A stretch of DNA of 64,000 bases from Allobosea sp. WAO (GTDB lineage: Bacteria > Pseudomonadota > Alphaproteobacteria > Rhizobiales > Beijerinckiaceae): assembly GCF_001509835.1 (NCBI RefSeq), contig NZ_JXTJ01000015.1, positions 1 to 64,000 on the forward strand, written 5' to 3'. Within the stretch, counting starts at the first letter, position 1, and each line of letters starts with the position of its first letter. Made by a program: the position numbers and the translations under genes. Under the pieces are notes generated by a model that was given only the letters and a program-made list of their open reading frames with translations, was not told the origin of the DNA and ran no database searches. Shown piece by piece: positions 7,116 to 15,044 of the stretch.

Positions 7116-8425
7116 ATGGGCGGGTGGCCGACGTGCGTTCCTGGGGAGGGCTGAGATCGCAGGGCAGCGTCCTGCTCGAGCCGGCCGACTGGCTCGCCGC
7201 TCCGGCTATGCAAGGCGCGCCGGTGCTCGCCTATGGCAATGGCCGCTCCTATGGCGATTCCTGCCTGAACGATGGCGGCGGGCTGATCGCGGCGCGCCGG
7301 CTCGGGCGCATCCTCTCCTTCGACGCGACGAGCGGCGTGATGGTCTGCGAGGCCGGCGTCCTGCTCGACGAGGTGCTGACGCGCGCCGTTCCGCTCGGCT
7401 GGTTCCCGCCGGTGACGCCGGGCACCTGCTTCGTCACCATAGGCGGGGCGCTCGCCAATGACGTCCATGGCAAGAACCACCACCGCGCCGGCACATTCGG
7501 GCGCCATGTCCTTGCCTTCGAACTCGCCCGCTCGGACGGGACGCGCCTGACCTGTTCGCCGGCCGAGAATGCCGCGCTCTTCGCCGCGACCATCGGCGGG
7601 ATGGGGCTGACCGGCCTCGTCACGCAGGTGACGGTGCAACTGATGAAGATCGAATCCGGCGAGATGCTGCAGGAGGCGGTCCGCTTCGAAGGGCTGGAGC
7701 GCTTCTTCGAGATCGCGGCGGAAGCGGATGCGACGCATGACTACACCGTCGCCTGGATCGATTCACTCGCGGGCGGCCGGAATTTCGGGCGCGGCGTGTT
7801 CTTCCGGGCCAATCACGCCCCGGCCTCGTCGGCGCCGCCGGCCAAGGCCGCAAGGGCATTGCCTTTCCCGCTCACGCCGCCGGTCTCGCTGATCAACCGG
7901 CTGACGCTCACCGCCTTTAACGCGCTCTATCTCTCCGCCCAGCCGAAGACGGCCGAGCCTCGGCGCATTCCCTATCGGCCGTTCTTCTACCCGCTCGACC
8001 GGGTGAACAACTGGAACCGCGCCTATGGGCCGAAGGGGCTACGGCAGTTCCAGTGCGCCGTGCCGATGGCCGATGCGCGCCCGGCCGTCGAGGAGATGCT
8101 GCGCCGGACGCTGGCGGCCGGCGAGAGCTCCTTCCTGACGGTGCTGAAACTGTTCGGCGATGTGCCATCGCCCGGGATGATGTCGTTCCCGATCCCGGGA
8201 GCGACCCTGACGCTCGATTTCCCGCATCGTGGCGAGCGCACGCTGAAGCTGCTCGACGAGCTCGACCGCATCGCGATCTCGGCCGGCGGGCGCGTCAACC
8301 CGTACAAGGATGCGCGCATGTCGCCGGCCACTTTCGCGGCGTCCTTCCCGCAATGGCGGGATTTCTCCCGCCATATCGATCCGGCCTTCTCTTCCGACTT
8401 CTGGCGGCGGGTCACGGCGGGCTAG
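7112..8425 (+). CDS. FAD-binding oxidase, DprE1-like (decaprenylphosphoryl-ribose 2'-oxidase family)
   Basis: A 437-residue flavoprotein of the VAO/PCMH type. The FAD-binding signature 'YGNGRSYGDSCLNDGG' (about 35-50) and 'GGALANDVHGKNHHRAGTFG' (about 110-130) closely resemble mycobacterial DprE1, including its HGKNHH segment. The C-terminal 'GGRVNPYKDARMSP' carries a Lys at the position expected for the DprE1 catalytic lysine. The family oxidises the 2'-OH of polyprenyl-phosphoribose in the epimerisation to arabinose. Start is GTG 7112, overlapping the upstream stop. The usual NAD-dependent partner DprE2 is not adjacent. Substrate assignment relies on similarity recalled from memory and on operon context. 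Confidence 0.82.
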   Translation: MNGRVADVRSWGGLRSQGSVLLEPADWLAAPAMQGAPVLAYGNGRSYGDSCLNDGGGLIAARRLGRILSFDATSGVMVCEAGVLLDEVLTRAVPLGWFPPVTPGTCFVTIGGALANDVHGKNHHRAGTFGRHVLAFELARSDGTRLTCSPAENAALFAATIGGMGLTGLVTQVTVQLMKIESGEMLQEAVRFEGLERFFEIAAEADATHDYTVAWIDSLAGGRNFGRGVFFRANHAPASSAPPAKAARALPFPLTPPVSLINRLTLTAFNALYLSAQPKTAEPRRIPYRPFFYPLDRVNNWNRAYGPKGLRQFQCAVPMADARPAVEEMLRRTLAAGESSFLTVLKLFGDVPSPGMMSFPIPGATLTLDFPHRGERTLKLLDELDRIAISAGGRVNPYKDARMSPATFAASFPQWRDFSRHIDPAFSSDFWRRVTAG

Positions 8426-8500
8426 ATCGCCGAGCGTCACAACGGACGCGCTGGCGATCTATCTCCTTGTTAAAGCATCGGCTTCGCGATGCTCCAGGAC

Positions 8501-8923
8501 TCAGGCCGAGGCCTTTTCCGGCGAAGGCGAGGGCTGCTCGACGGTCTTCACCGTCAGCGTGTGCTTCTTGCCGTCGCGGGCGGTCCAGGCAATCGACTGG
8601 CCGGCAGCAAGCCCAATCAGGGCGGTGCCGATCGGCGTCAGGATCGAGATCTTGCCCTGCTCGATATCGGCCTCGCCCGGGAAGACGAGCTGGACGCGGC
8701 GGTGCTGGGCGCTGTCGGAGTCGAACTCGACGATCGAGCCCATGCGCACGACGTCGGCCGGCATCTGCTTGGGGCTGACGACCTTGGCGCGGTCCATCTC
8801 GGCCAGCAGCTCCTCCGCAACCTCGGGTATGCGCTCCAGCGCGGCAGTGGCGAGCCCGGTCAGGCGTTCGAGATCGCTTTCCGTGACGACGATCTTAGGC
8901 TTGCGGGGAGACTTCTGGGTCAT
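8501..8923 (-). CDS. rnk: Nucleoside diphosphate kinase regulator Rnk
   Basis: A 140-residue protein with a short N-terminal helical segment ('SDLERLTGLATAALERIPEVAEELLAEMD' region) and a C-terminal FKBP-like GreA/GreB domain including 'VRMGSIVEFDSD', 'VQLVFPGEADIEQGKISILTPIG' (read in parts) and 'ALIGLAAGQSI'. Rnk proteins bind RNA polymerase without the cleavage coiled coil of GreA, consistent with the short N-terminus. It is convergent with the DprE1-like gene, with 75 bp between the stops. It is monocistronic; 272 bp upstream to the next terminator contain no other gene I can support. Confidence 0.85.
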   Translation of the reverse strand: MTQKSPRKPKIVVTESDLERLTGLATAALERIPEVAEELLAEMDRAKVVSPKQMPADVVRMGSIVEFDSDSAQHRRVQLVFPGEADIEQGKISILTPIGTALIGLAAGQSIAWTARDGKKHTLTVKTVEQPSPSPEKASA

Positions 8924-9195
8924 GATGACGCGGGTATCCTGTGGTGACGCATGCAGGCGCGCGGCGCTGCTTCGGAAGAGGGAAGACTAGGAGGTTGCGC
9001 CTGCTGGATCGTGCTGCGAACAGCGTCGACGGCCCCCCTGAACTCGGGGCGCGTTGAGCCGAGTCCGGGGCTATAGGTCCGCGATCGGGTGGATCCGGAA
9101 AACGGTGCGGCGCAGAGCGGTCATGCACCTAAATTTGGTCCCTTCCTTGTTTCTGTCAAGCCTCGCCGGGCGAGCACCGGCACGGGTGCACGGGC

Positions 9196-9228
9196 AAAAT
9201 GAAAAGGGCCGGCGTGAGCCGGCCCTTT
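9196..9228 (-). terminator. Rho-independent terminator after the aminotransferase gene
   Basis: A perfect 11-bp stem, AAAGGGCCGGC / GCCGGCCCTTT, with a GTGA loop (9203-9228) is followed on the minus strand by CATTTTGC. It sits 26 bases past the stop of the aminotransferase gene and closes the 12250-to-9255 operon. Confidence 0.85.
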
Positions 9229-9254
9229 AGCAAGTCGGTCGATGTGGTGGCGGC

Positions 9255-10709
9255 TCAGCCCTTGCTGACCGCGACCTTGCGCAGATAGTCGGTGACGATC
9301 CGGGTGATGCCGCGCGAGAGCAGGTCGTCGAGCGCGTTGACGAACTCGTCGCACTGCTCGCGGGTGACGATCAGTGGCGGCTCGAGCCGGATGACGTTGC
9401 GGTTATACTCGGTGAAGGCGACGAGCACGTCGTAATCCTTCAGCAAGAGCGCGCCGATGAAGCCGCAGAGCGAGCCCTTCAGCTTGTCGTCGAGCAGCGC
9501 GACCATGTGCTTCAGCCCGAAGGGCATGGTCTCGCTGATGTCCTGGAACTCGACGCCGATCATCAGCCCGCGGCCGCGGATCTCCTTGAGCAGGCTCGGA
9601 TGCTTGGCGCGGAGCTGGTTCAGCCTTGCGATCAGATAGTCGCCCTGGCGCTTGGCGTTGCCCATGAGGTCTTCCTCATAGAGCACGTTGAGCCCCTCGA
9701 TCGCGCTGATGCAGGCCTCGCCCATGCCGCCGAAAGTGGCCTGGGCGTGGATCAAAGCGGTCTTCGGCTTGCCATAGGCCTTCATGTAGAGCTCGCGGCG
9801 GGCGATCATCGCACCCATCGCCGCCTTGGAGCCGCCGAGCGCCTTGGCGAGGGCGGTGACGTCCGGGACGACGCCGTCGCGCTCGAAGGCGAAGAACTGG
9901 CCGGTGCGGCCGAGCCCGCACTGCACCTCGTCGGCGACCCAGAGCACGCCATGCTTGTCGCAGAGCGCGCGCAGTTCGCGCCAGAAGCCTTCGGGCGCCT
10001 CGACGATGCCGCCGCCGCCCTGGATCGTCTCCATCACGACGATGCCGATCGCAGGATCGCTCTCCAGAGCCTGGCGCACCGCTTCGATATCGCCGAAGGG
10101 CACCTTGACCCGGTTTTCGACCAGCTTGAACTGCGACTGGTAGAGGGTGGAGTCGGTGACCGAGAGCACGCCCTTGGTCTTGCCGTGGAAGGAGTGGGCG
10201 GCGTGCAGGATCTTCGACTTGGCGGGCCCCTGCGCCTGCTCGGCGACCTTCAGCGCCGCCTCCATCGCCTCCGAGCCGGTCGAGCCGAGGAAGACCATGT
10301 CGAGGTCGCCGGGCGCGATCTGGGCGAGGTTGTGGGCGAGGGCCGAAGCGTATTGCGACATGAACGCCATGCAGATCTCATGGCGGTTCTCGTCCTGGAA
10401 CTTCTGCCGCGCCGCGATGATGCGCGGATGGTTGTGGCCGAAGGCGACCGAGCAGAAACCGCCGAAGAAGTCGAGGATCTTGCGGCCGTCCTTGGTGATG
10501 TAGTGCATGCCCTCGGCGCGATCGACGAGGATCTTGTCGAAGCCGAGCAGCTTCAGGAAATGCACCTGGCCCGGGTTGATGTGGGCGGTGAAGAGGTCCT
10601 TCACCTGCTGGGCGTCGAGCTGCTTAGCACCTTCGACGCTGATCAGCTTCGGGCGGGCGGGGTCGGTGGCGGCCACGGTGTCCTCGTTCCGGTAAGCGGG
10701 CATGCTCAT
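9255..10709 (-). CDS. Class III PLP-dependent aminotransferase
   Basis: A 484-residue fold-type I aminotransferase. PLP-site features are visible: 'LGSTGSEAMEAALK' (phosphate-binding), 'HSFHGKTKG', 'WVADEVQCGLGRTGQFFAFE' (cofactor Asp) and the Schiff-base Lys in 'ALAKALGGSKAAMGAM'. The 'LGGSK' in place of the usual LGGG is unusual. Relatives use ornithine, lysine, putrescine or acyl-linked amines with 2-oxoglutarate. It overlaps the upstream SDR gene by four bases and ends at a strong terminator. Its operon (SDR, transporter) suggests an amino-sugar or polyprenyl-linked substrate as much as an amino acid, so I leave the substrate open. Confidence 0.85.
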   Translation of the reverse strand: MSMPAYRNEDTVAATDPARPKLISVEGAKQLDAQQVKDLFTAHINPGQVHFLKLLGFDKILVDRAEGMHYITKDGRKILDFFGGFCSVAFGHNHPRIIAARQKFQDENRHEICMAFMSQYASALAHNLAQIAPGDLDMVFLGSTGSEAMEAALKVAEQAQGPAKSKILHAAHSFHGKTKGVLSVTDSTLYQSQFKLVENRVKVPFGDIEAVRQALESDPAIGIVVMETIQGGGGIVEAPEGFWRELRALCDKHGVLWVADEVQCGLGRTGQFFAFERDGVVPDVTALAKALGGSKAAMGAMIARRELYMKAYGKPKTALIHAQATFGGMGEACISAIEGLNVLYEEDLMGNAKRQGDYLIARLNQLRAKHPSLLKEIRGRGLMIGVEFQDISETMPFGLKHMVALLDDKLKGSLCGFIGALLLKDYDVLVAFTEYNRNVIRLEPPLIVTREQCDEFVNALDDLLSRGITRIVTDYLRKVAVSKG

Positions 10710-11710
10710 GCTGCGAGGCTCCTCTGCGCCTTGGTCCCTGCGGTCTTGGCCTTGCGGTATTCGGTGTAGGCGGCGAGCAGCATGTCCTCGTCGCGGTGCT
10801 TCGGCGTCCAGCCGAGTTCGCGCTTGGCCTTGCTGGTGTCGAGGATGCAGACCTCGTTGGCGATCTTGTACTGCTCGGGGTCCATGATCGGCAGGTTGAC
10901 CGCATCCAGCGTGTCGAGCGCGAGCTTGACCAGCGGCGCCGGCGTCGGCAGCAGGATCGACTTCGAGCCGGCATGCTTGATCAGGTCGCCGAGCAGCTTC
11001 TTCACAGGCGGTGGATCATCCGAGCCGAGATTATAGGCGCTGTTCGGGAAATCCGCCTTCCAGGCGGCGATGCAGGCGCTGGCGCAGTCGAACACCGAGA
11101 TGAACTGGTAGGGGTTGCTCCCTGCGCCGATCATCGGCACCGGCAGGTTGAGGTCGATCAGACGGAAGAGCTTGACCAGGATGCCGAGCCGGCCCGGCCC
11201 GATGATCAGGCGCGGCCGGAAGATCGGGATCTGGAAGCCCCTGTCGCGATAGCCCTGGGCCAGCTTCTCGGTGGCGAGCTTGCTCTCGCCATATTCGCCG
11301 AGCGGGTTTGCCGGATGGGTCTCGTCCTGCGGCACGGTCACGGCATGGCCGTAAATCATGTCGGTGGTGAAGTGGACGAGTTTGCGCGCGCCGTTCTTCT
11401 CCATCCATCTCAGGATGTTCTCGGTGCCGTGATAGTTCACCGGCCAGAAGAAATCGTGGCGTTCCTTGCGAGTCACGATCGGCGACAGCATCTTGGCCGA
11501 GAGGTTGTAGACGAGGTCGTCCGCAGTCAGCGCGATGCTCTCGACGCTGGCCGCGTCGGTGACGTCGATCTTCTGGAACGGCACCCGGTCGTAATGGGCG
11601 TGGCCGCTCTTTTGGATGTCGCAGACGAGGACCTCCTCGCCCATGGCGGCGAGGTCGGCCGCCAGATGCGAGCCGACGAAGCCGTCGCCGCCGATGATGA
11701 TGTGTTTCAT
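10706..11710 (-). CDS. NAD-dependent epimerase/dehydratase (extended SDR)
   Basis: A 334-residue extended short-chain dehydrogenase. The cofactor motif is 'IIIGGDGFVGSHLAADL' (GxxGxxG) at residues 4-20, the acidic NAD selector is in 'EVLVCDIQ', the active site has 'HFTTDMIYG' and the YxxxK catalytic pair is in 'GEYGESKLATE'. Such enzymes act on nucleotide sugars or polyprenyl-linked sugars. It overlaps the aminotransferase start (ATGA) and follows a 41-aa ORF by 37 bp. Together with the neighbouring ArnE-like transporter, it may modify a lipid-linked sugar, possibly related to the UbiA/DprE1-like pair 3 kb away; that link is inference. Confidence 0.87.
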   Translation of the reverse strand: MKHIIIGGDGFVGSHLAADLAAMGEEVLVCDIQKSGHAHYDRVPFQKIDVTDAASVESIALTADDLVYNLSAKMLSPIVTRKERHDFFWPVNYHGTENILRWMEKNGARKLVHFTTDMIYGHAVTVPQDETHPANPLGEYGESKLATEKLAQGYRDRGFQIPIFRPRLIIGPGRLGILVKLFRLIDLNLPVPMIGAGSNPYQFISVFDCASACIAAWKADFPNSAYNLGSDDPPPVKKLLGDLIKHAGSKSILLPTPAPLVKLALDTLDAVNLPIMDPEQYKIANEVCILDTSKAKRELGWTPKHRDEDMLLAAYTEYRKAKTAGTKAQRSLAA

Positions 11711-11747
11711 GACTGGTGGGCCGCTGTTTCGAAGGGCGGGATCTGCA

Positions 11748-11873
11748 TCAACGCGGCGCGTCGGGCAGGCGGGTGCGGGTGCGTGCGGGAACCGGGATCG
11801 GCTTCAGCGTGGGCTCCGCCGGCGGGACGAGGAAGGTGCCGAGGCGCAGAATGAAACGGGCGATCAGGTCCAT
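11748..11873 (-). CDS. Small 41-residue hypothetical protein
   Basis: A short ORF, 'MDLIARFILRLGTFLVP' followed by a Pro/Arg-rich tail ending 'TRLPDAPR'. It lies eight bases after the stop of the ArnE-like gene and 37 bases before the SDR start. The ribosome site GAGGAACGCC overlaps the upstream stop codon, supporting coupled translation. The N-terminal half is an amphipathic or membrane-surface helix. I do not recognise a family. The good ribosome site and exact fit between operon genes are the evidence that it is translated. Confidence 0.55.
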   Translation of the reverse strand: MDLIARFILRLGTFLVPPAEPTLKPIPVPARTRTRLPDAPR

Positions 11874-11881
11874 GGCGTTCC

Positions 11882-12250
11882 TCAGCTTTGTGCGATGAAG
11901 ATTGTGCCCAGGACGATGAAGCCGATGCCGGCGATGCGGGCCGGGCTCAGATCCTCCTGGAAGACGAAATAGGCGTAGACCGCGACCACGACGTAGGCGA
12001 GGCTCAGGAACGGGTAGGCGTAGCTGATCTGCACCTTCGACAGCACGATCAGATGCGAAGCCATGCTGACCACGAAGGTGCACAGGCCCGCGAAGACGAA
12101 AGGGTTGAAGACCACGCGGAAGACGGTCGCGATCAGTCCATCGCCGCCGACATCGAGATGGCCGACGCCCGTCATGCCGCGCTTCAGCATCAGTTGCGCG
12201 GCAGCGTTGGTCAGCACCGTGAACAGGATCAAAGGCAGGTAGGCATTCAT
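11882..12250 (-). CDS. EmrE/ArnE-like small multidrug-type transporter
   Basis: A 122-residue protein with four membrane helices, starting 'MNAYLPLILFTVLTNAAAQLM' and ending 'IAGIGFIVLGTIFIAQS'. The 'QLMLKRG' segment after helix 1 and 'QISYAYPFLSLAYV' in helix 3 are typical of the ArnE/ArnF and SMR-like half of the EamA superfamily, which flip lipid-linked amino sugars across the inner membrane. It is the first gene of a four-gene minus-strand operon with a 41-aa ORF, an extended SDR and an aminotransferase. An export or flippase role for a lipid-linked sugar is therefore plausible but inferred. Confidence 0.8.
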   Translation of the reverse strand: MNAYLPLILFTVLTNAAAQLMLKRGMTGVGHLDVGGDGLIATVFRVVFNPFVFAGLCTFVVSMASHLIVLSKVQISYAYPFLSLAYVVVAVYAYFVFQEDLSPARIAGIGFIVLGTIFIAQS

Positions 12251-12496
12251 CGGCGCTGGAGTTTCCGCGTGGCTGATGCGGCCCTGAATGGCGCGGAAAA
12301 TACTTCGAATGCCTTACGCTACGGGACCTTATCGGCCCGTAACCTTAAAAGTGTACTGCGCCGACCGCGGAAAGACCGCGGCTTCCCTTCAGCCATGCCG
12401 TCATCGCCCTGGCCTCCGGCCGAAGGCAATCCGGGGCGGATGCGCGAAATTGTGGCGGGAATGTGCGGCGGATTGATCCCGGAGCCCCGCTACTCT

Positions 12497-12518
12497 AAGG
12501 TTAATCATTCCTTAACCT
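12497..12518 (+). promoter_or_regulatory. CtrA-like box and palindrome upstream of the pentapeptide gene
   Basis: TTAA-TCATTCC-TTAAC at 12501-12516 exactly fits the alphaproteobacterial CtrA consensus TTAA-N7-TTAA(C). It is also the core of a 7-bp inverted repeat AGGTTAA/TTAACCT. It ends about 19 bases before the start codon at 12535, close enough to act by blocking or activating transcription. The 12251-12534 gap otherwise shows only weak stem-loops. Confidence 0.5.
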
Positions 12519-12534
12519 GGATTTTCAACCCGCC

Positions 12535-13473
12535 ATGGCCGACCTGCTCCGGCTCGCGTCCCGTGCTCGCTCCGAGCTCCTGCAGGCCAGCCCCTGGGCG
12601 TGGCCGTATGAGGCCGCGCTCATCTCAGCCGAGGCGCTGCCGCAGCACGGCTCGGACGAGCTTCGTGCGATCTACGCGGCGCGGCGCGAGGCGACCTTGC
12701 GCCGCCTTGGATCCGGGGGCGCGGCCTGGAACGCCTGGGCGGCGAACATGACGAGCCTGCGTCGCAAGGCGGGCGACGATCCGGCCCTGGCCCGGCTCTG
12801 GCAGTTGCTCGCCGGTGTCGAGCTGGTCGACGAGACCTTCGACGGCGAGTTCGACGTCGCCGGCTTCCACTTCCCGGGCGCGGCACGTTTCGCCGGCTCC
12901 GCCTTCGGCAGCGATGCCTGGTTCACCGATGCCAGGTTCTCCGGGCCTGTCGATTTCCGCGACGCGACTTTCGGGCGCGATGCCTTCTTCGAGCGCGCGC
13001 GGTTCGCGGCGGGGGCCGATTTCGGCGGGGTGCATTTCAAGCGCAGCGCGGAGTTTCGCGAACTCTCCTGCGCCGGGACGCTCGGCTTCGTCGAGGCCGA
13101 GTTCTCCGGCAGCGTCTGGTTCCGCAGCTCGTTCTTCGAGGGGCCGGTGCGCTTCCGCGGCGCGCGGTTCGGCTGGGAGGCGGGGCTGGGCGATTGCCGC
13201 TATCGCGGCCCGGCGGATTTCGCCGAGGTCGACTTCGCCGACAATGCCGGCTTCGAGAACGCGATCTTCGAGCAGAGCGCGACTTTCGCAGATACCCGCT
13301 TCTGCCAGGCGGCCTGGTTCAGCGGGGTGCAGTTCCGCGGCGAGGCGGTGTTCGACCGCACCCGCTTCCTTGGCCGCCGGCATTTCGACGGCATTGCTGT
13401 GTCGGTGCCGCAGACCCCGGTGGCGACGCAGGCCGCGGTCCTCGAAAGGCTGCGCGCCGCCTTTTCAGGCTGA
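12535..13473 (+). CDS. Pentapeptide-repeat protein
   Basis: A 312-residue protein. Residues 1-100 are a non-repetitive helical region. From about 103 to 285 there is a run of roughly 30 five-residue repeats with Phe or Leu at the centre (for example 'ARFAGSAFGSDAWFTDARF' and 'VRFRGARF'), predicting a right-handed beta-helix. Such rods are often DNA mimics or scaffolds; the function is unknown here. There is no signal peptide. A CtrA-like box lies just upstream, suggesting cell-cycle control. It is convergent with the GST gene, 14 bp between the ends. Confidence 0.85.
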   Translation: MADLLRLASRARSELLQASPWAWPYEAALISAEALPQHGSDELRAIYAARREATLRRLGSGGAAWNAWAANMTSLRRKAGDDPALARLWQLLAGVELVDETFDGEFDVAGFHFPGAARFAGSAFGSDAWFTDARFSGPVDFRDATFGRDAFFERARFAAGADFGGVHFKRSAEFRELSCAGTLGFVEAEFSGSVWFRSSFFEGPVRFRGARFGWEAGLGDCRYRGPADFAEVDFADNAGFENAIFEQSATFADTRFCQAAWFSGVQFRGEAVFDRTRFLGRRHFDGIAVSVPQTPVATQAAVLERLRAAFSG

Positions 13474-13487
13474 GCAGGCGCTGCCGG

Positions 13488-14093
13488 TCAGACCGGCAAT
13501 GCGTCGTCCTTGGCGATGGTCTGCTGCAAGGCGGGCCGTGCCAGCATCCGCTCCATATAGGCCTCGAAGGCGGGCAGGCGCGGCAGGGCGCCGATGATGT
13601 TCATGCCGAAATGGATGCCGCTGCCGAGCTGGGTGTCGGCGGCGGTGAAGCGCTCGCCCGCGGCATAGGGGTGGGCGGTCAGCCGCTTCTCGAGATTGGC
13701 GACGGTGTCGGCATGCGAGCCGAAGGAGAAGCCGCGCGCCTCATAGGCGAAGTTGTGCACCTTGGTGGCGATGATCGGGTCGAGCACAGCGTCGGTGTAG
13801 ACCAGTGCGGTCAGGAAGGCGGCGCGGTCGGCATCGCCGATGGCGGGAGCGAGCCGGGTCTCGGGAAACCGCTCGGTGAGGTAGAGGCAGATCGCGGCGC
13901 GCTCGGTGACGACGGTGTCGTCATGGACGATCGCCGGTACCTTCTTGTGCGGCTGGATGGCGCGGTAGCTCTCCGGAGGGCCAGCCTTCGCGCGAATGTC
14001 GACCAGTTTCATCTCATAGGGCTGGCCGAGCTCCTCGAGCAGCCAGAGGATCGAGAAGGAGCGCGACTGCGGCGAATGATAGAAGGTCAGCAT
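13488..14093 (-). CDS. Glutathione S-transferase family protein
   Basis: A 201-residue cytosolic GST. The N-terminal thioredoxin-like domain has 'FYHSPQSRSFSILWLLEE' and the cis-proline/glutathione-binding 'HKKVPAIVHDD' followed by 'VVTERAAICLYL' (Glu-Arg/Ser motif). The C-terminal helical domain carries the N-capping Asp in 'AGERFTAADTQLG'. This matches bacterial beta/theta-like GSTs that conjugate or reduce electrophiles. A serine replaces the usual N-terminal Tyr/Cys, so the catalytic residue is probably Ser. No functional neighbours indicate the substrate. Confidence 0.87.
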   Translation of the reverse strand: MLTFYHSPQSRSFSILWLLEELGQPYEMKLVDIRAKAGPPESYRAIQPHKKVPAIVHDDTVVTERAAICLYLTERFPETRLAPAIGDADRAAFLTALVYTDAVLDPIIATKVHNFAYEARGFSFGSHADTVANLEKRLTAHPYAAGERFTAADTQLGSGIHFGMNIIGALPRLPAFEAYMERMLARPALQQTIAKDDALPV

Positions 14094-14244
14094 GGCGATA
14101 TCCCTTTCGGCGTTTCCTCAAGCGCTGGACGGGCTGATAGGGGTGCCATGTGTCAGTAGTTGTCAGGATCGACGCGAGCCCGCCCAAGCCGTCGGCACCG
14201 AAACGCGAGCGGGCGGGGGCTCCCTTCGCTGTCGGCTGCCGGGG

Positions 14245-14880
14245 CTATCTCCTGCGCGCTACGATGAAGGGACGGCTGTCCTTCCCCTTGCTGGCATGGC
14301 GCTCGGTGCTCAGCACTTCGAAGCCTGCGGCCGTGATGCGGGCGCCCAGGTCCTGCGCACTGAAGATACCGGCATAGGGCGCCTGTCCGATCATCTGCAT
14401 GATTGGCAGGGCAAGTCGGATCAGCGGGTTCATCTCGCCGAGGCAGGGCGTCTTGGAGAGGAACAGGCCGCCCGGTGCGAGCAGGGCATGGACGCTGCGC
14501 AGCGTGCCGGCGAGGTCACGGACCAGATGGAGGTAATTGAAGGCAAGAACGGCATCGAAGCGAGCGCCCTCGGATGCGATCGTTTCCGCTGTCGCGGCGC
14601 GGAAGGCGAGACCGGGAACTGGACTGGCGGTGCGCTTCTCTTCGGCGATTGCGATCATCCCGGAGGATATGTCCGTCGCGAGATAGGAGAGGGCCCCGTC
14701 GGCCAGTCGCAGGGCCGTTGTTCCCGTTCCGCAACCCAGCTCCAGCACCGTGTCGCCGGGCTTCAACAGGGCGCGAACCCGCTCCAGCGTGCGCTCATAT
14801 CCGGCCTGATCCGAAATGCGCGACCGCGCATAGCGTCTCGAAGATCGGTCCCAGAAGCGTGCATCACTGGCGGTGCTCAT
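14245..14880 (-). CDS. Class I SAM-dependent methyltransferase
   Basis: A 211-residue Rossmann methyltransferase. Motif I is 'GDTVLELGCGTGTTAL' (about residues 46-61), the motif II acidic region is 'YLATDISSGMIAIA', and the post-motif strand is 'FDAVLAFNYLHLV'. It belongs to the Methyltransf_11/25 group, whose substrates range from quinones to lipids. The N-terminal 'RFWDRSSRRYARSRI' is common in a small-molecule subgroup. It is a single minus-strand gene; upstream, 164 bp separate it from the divergent L,D-transpeptidase. The substrate is unknown. Confidence 0.85.
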   Translation of the reverse strand: MSTASDARFWDRSSRRYARSRISDQAGYERTLERVRALLKPGDTVLELGCGTGTTALRLADGALSYLATDISSGMIAIAEEKRTASPVPGLAFRAATAETIASEGARFDAVLAFNYLHLVRDLAGTLRSVHALLAPGGLFLSKTPCLGEMNPLIRLALPIMQMIGQAPYAGIFSAQDLGARITAAGFEVLSTERHASKGKDSRPFIVARRR

Positions 14881-15044
14881 GCATCTCTCCCTCGCGATGC
14901 GGGCTTAGCACAGGTGCTGTTACAGGCTTATGGATTCCGGCGGCGCTGTCCTGTCGCAGCTCGCCGCCGCTGGCCTGAGGTGGGAGCCAGGGTTGACCCC
15001 GCTCTCCCAAGTCCGGTTAAATCCCGGCGGGGGCCGTTGCAGGG

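Noticed and set aside
9507..10769. 420-residue plus-strand open frame opposite the aminotransferase
   Set aside because: Low-complexity Ala/Glu/Asp/His composition typical of antisense frames; the aminotransferase motifs are unambiguous.
12365..12381. CCGCGG-AAAGA-CCGCGG as a terminator
   Set aside because: Only six pairs, no U-run, and no gene ends nearby in the right direction.
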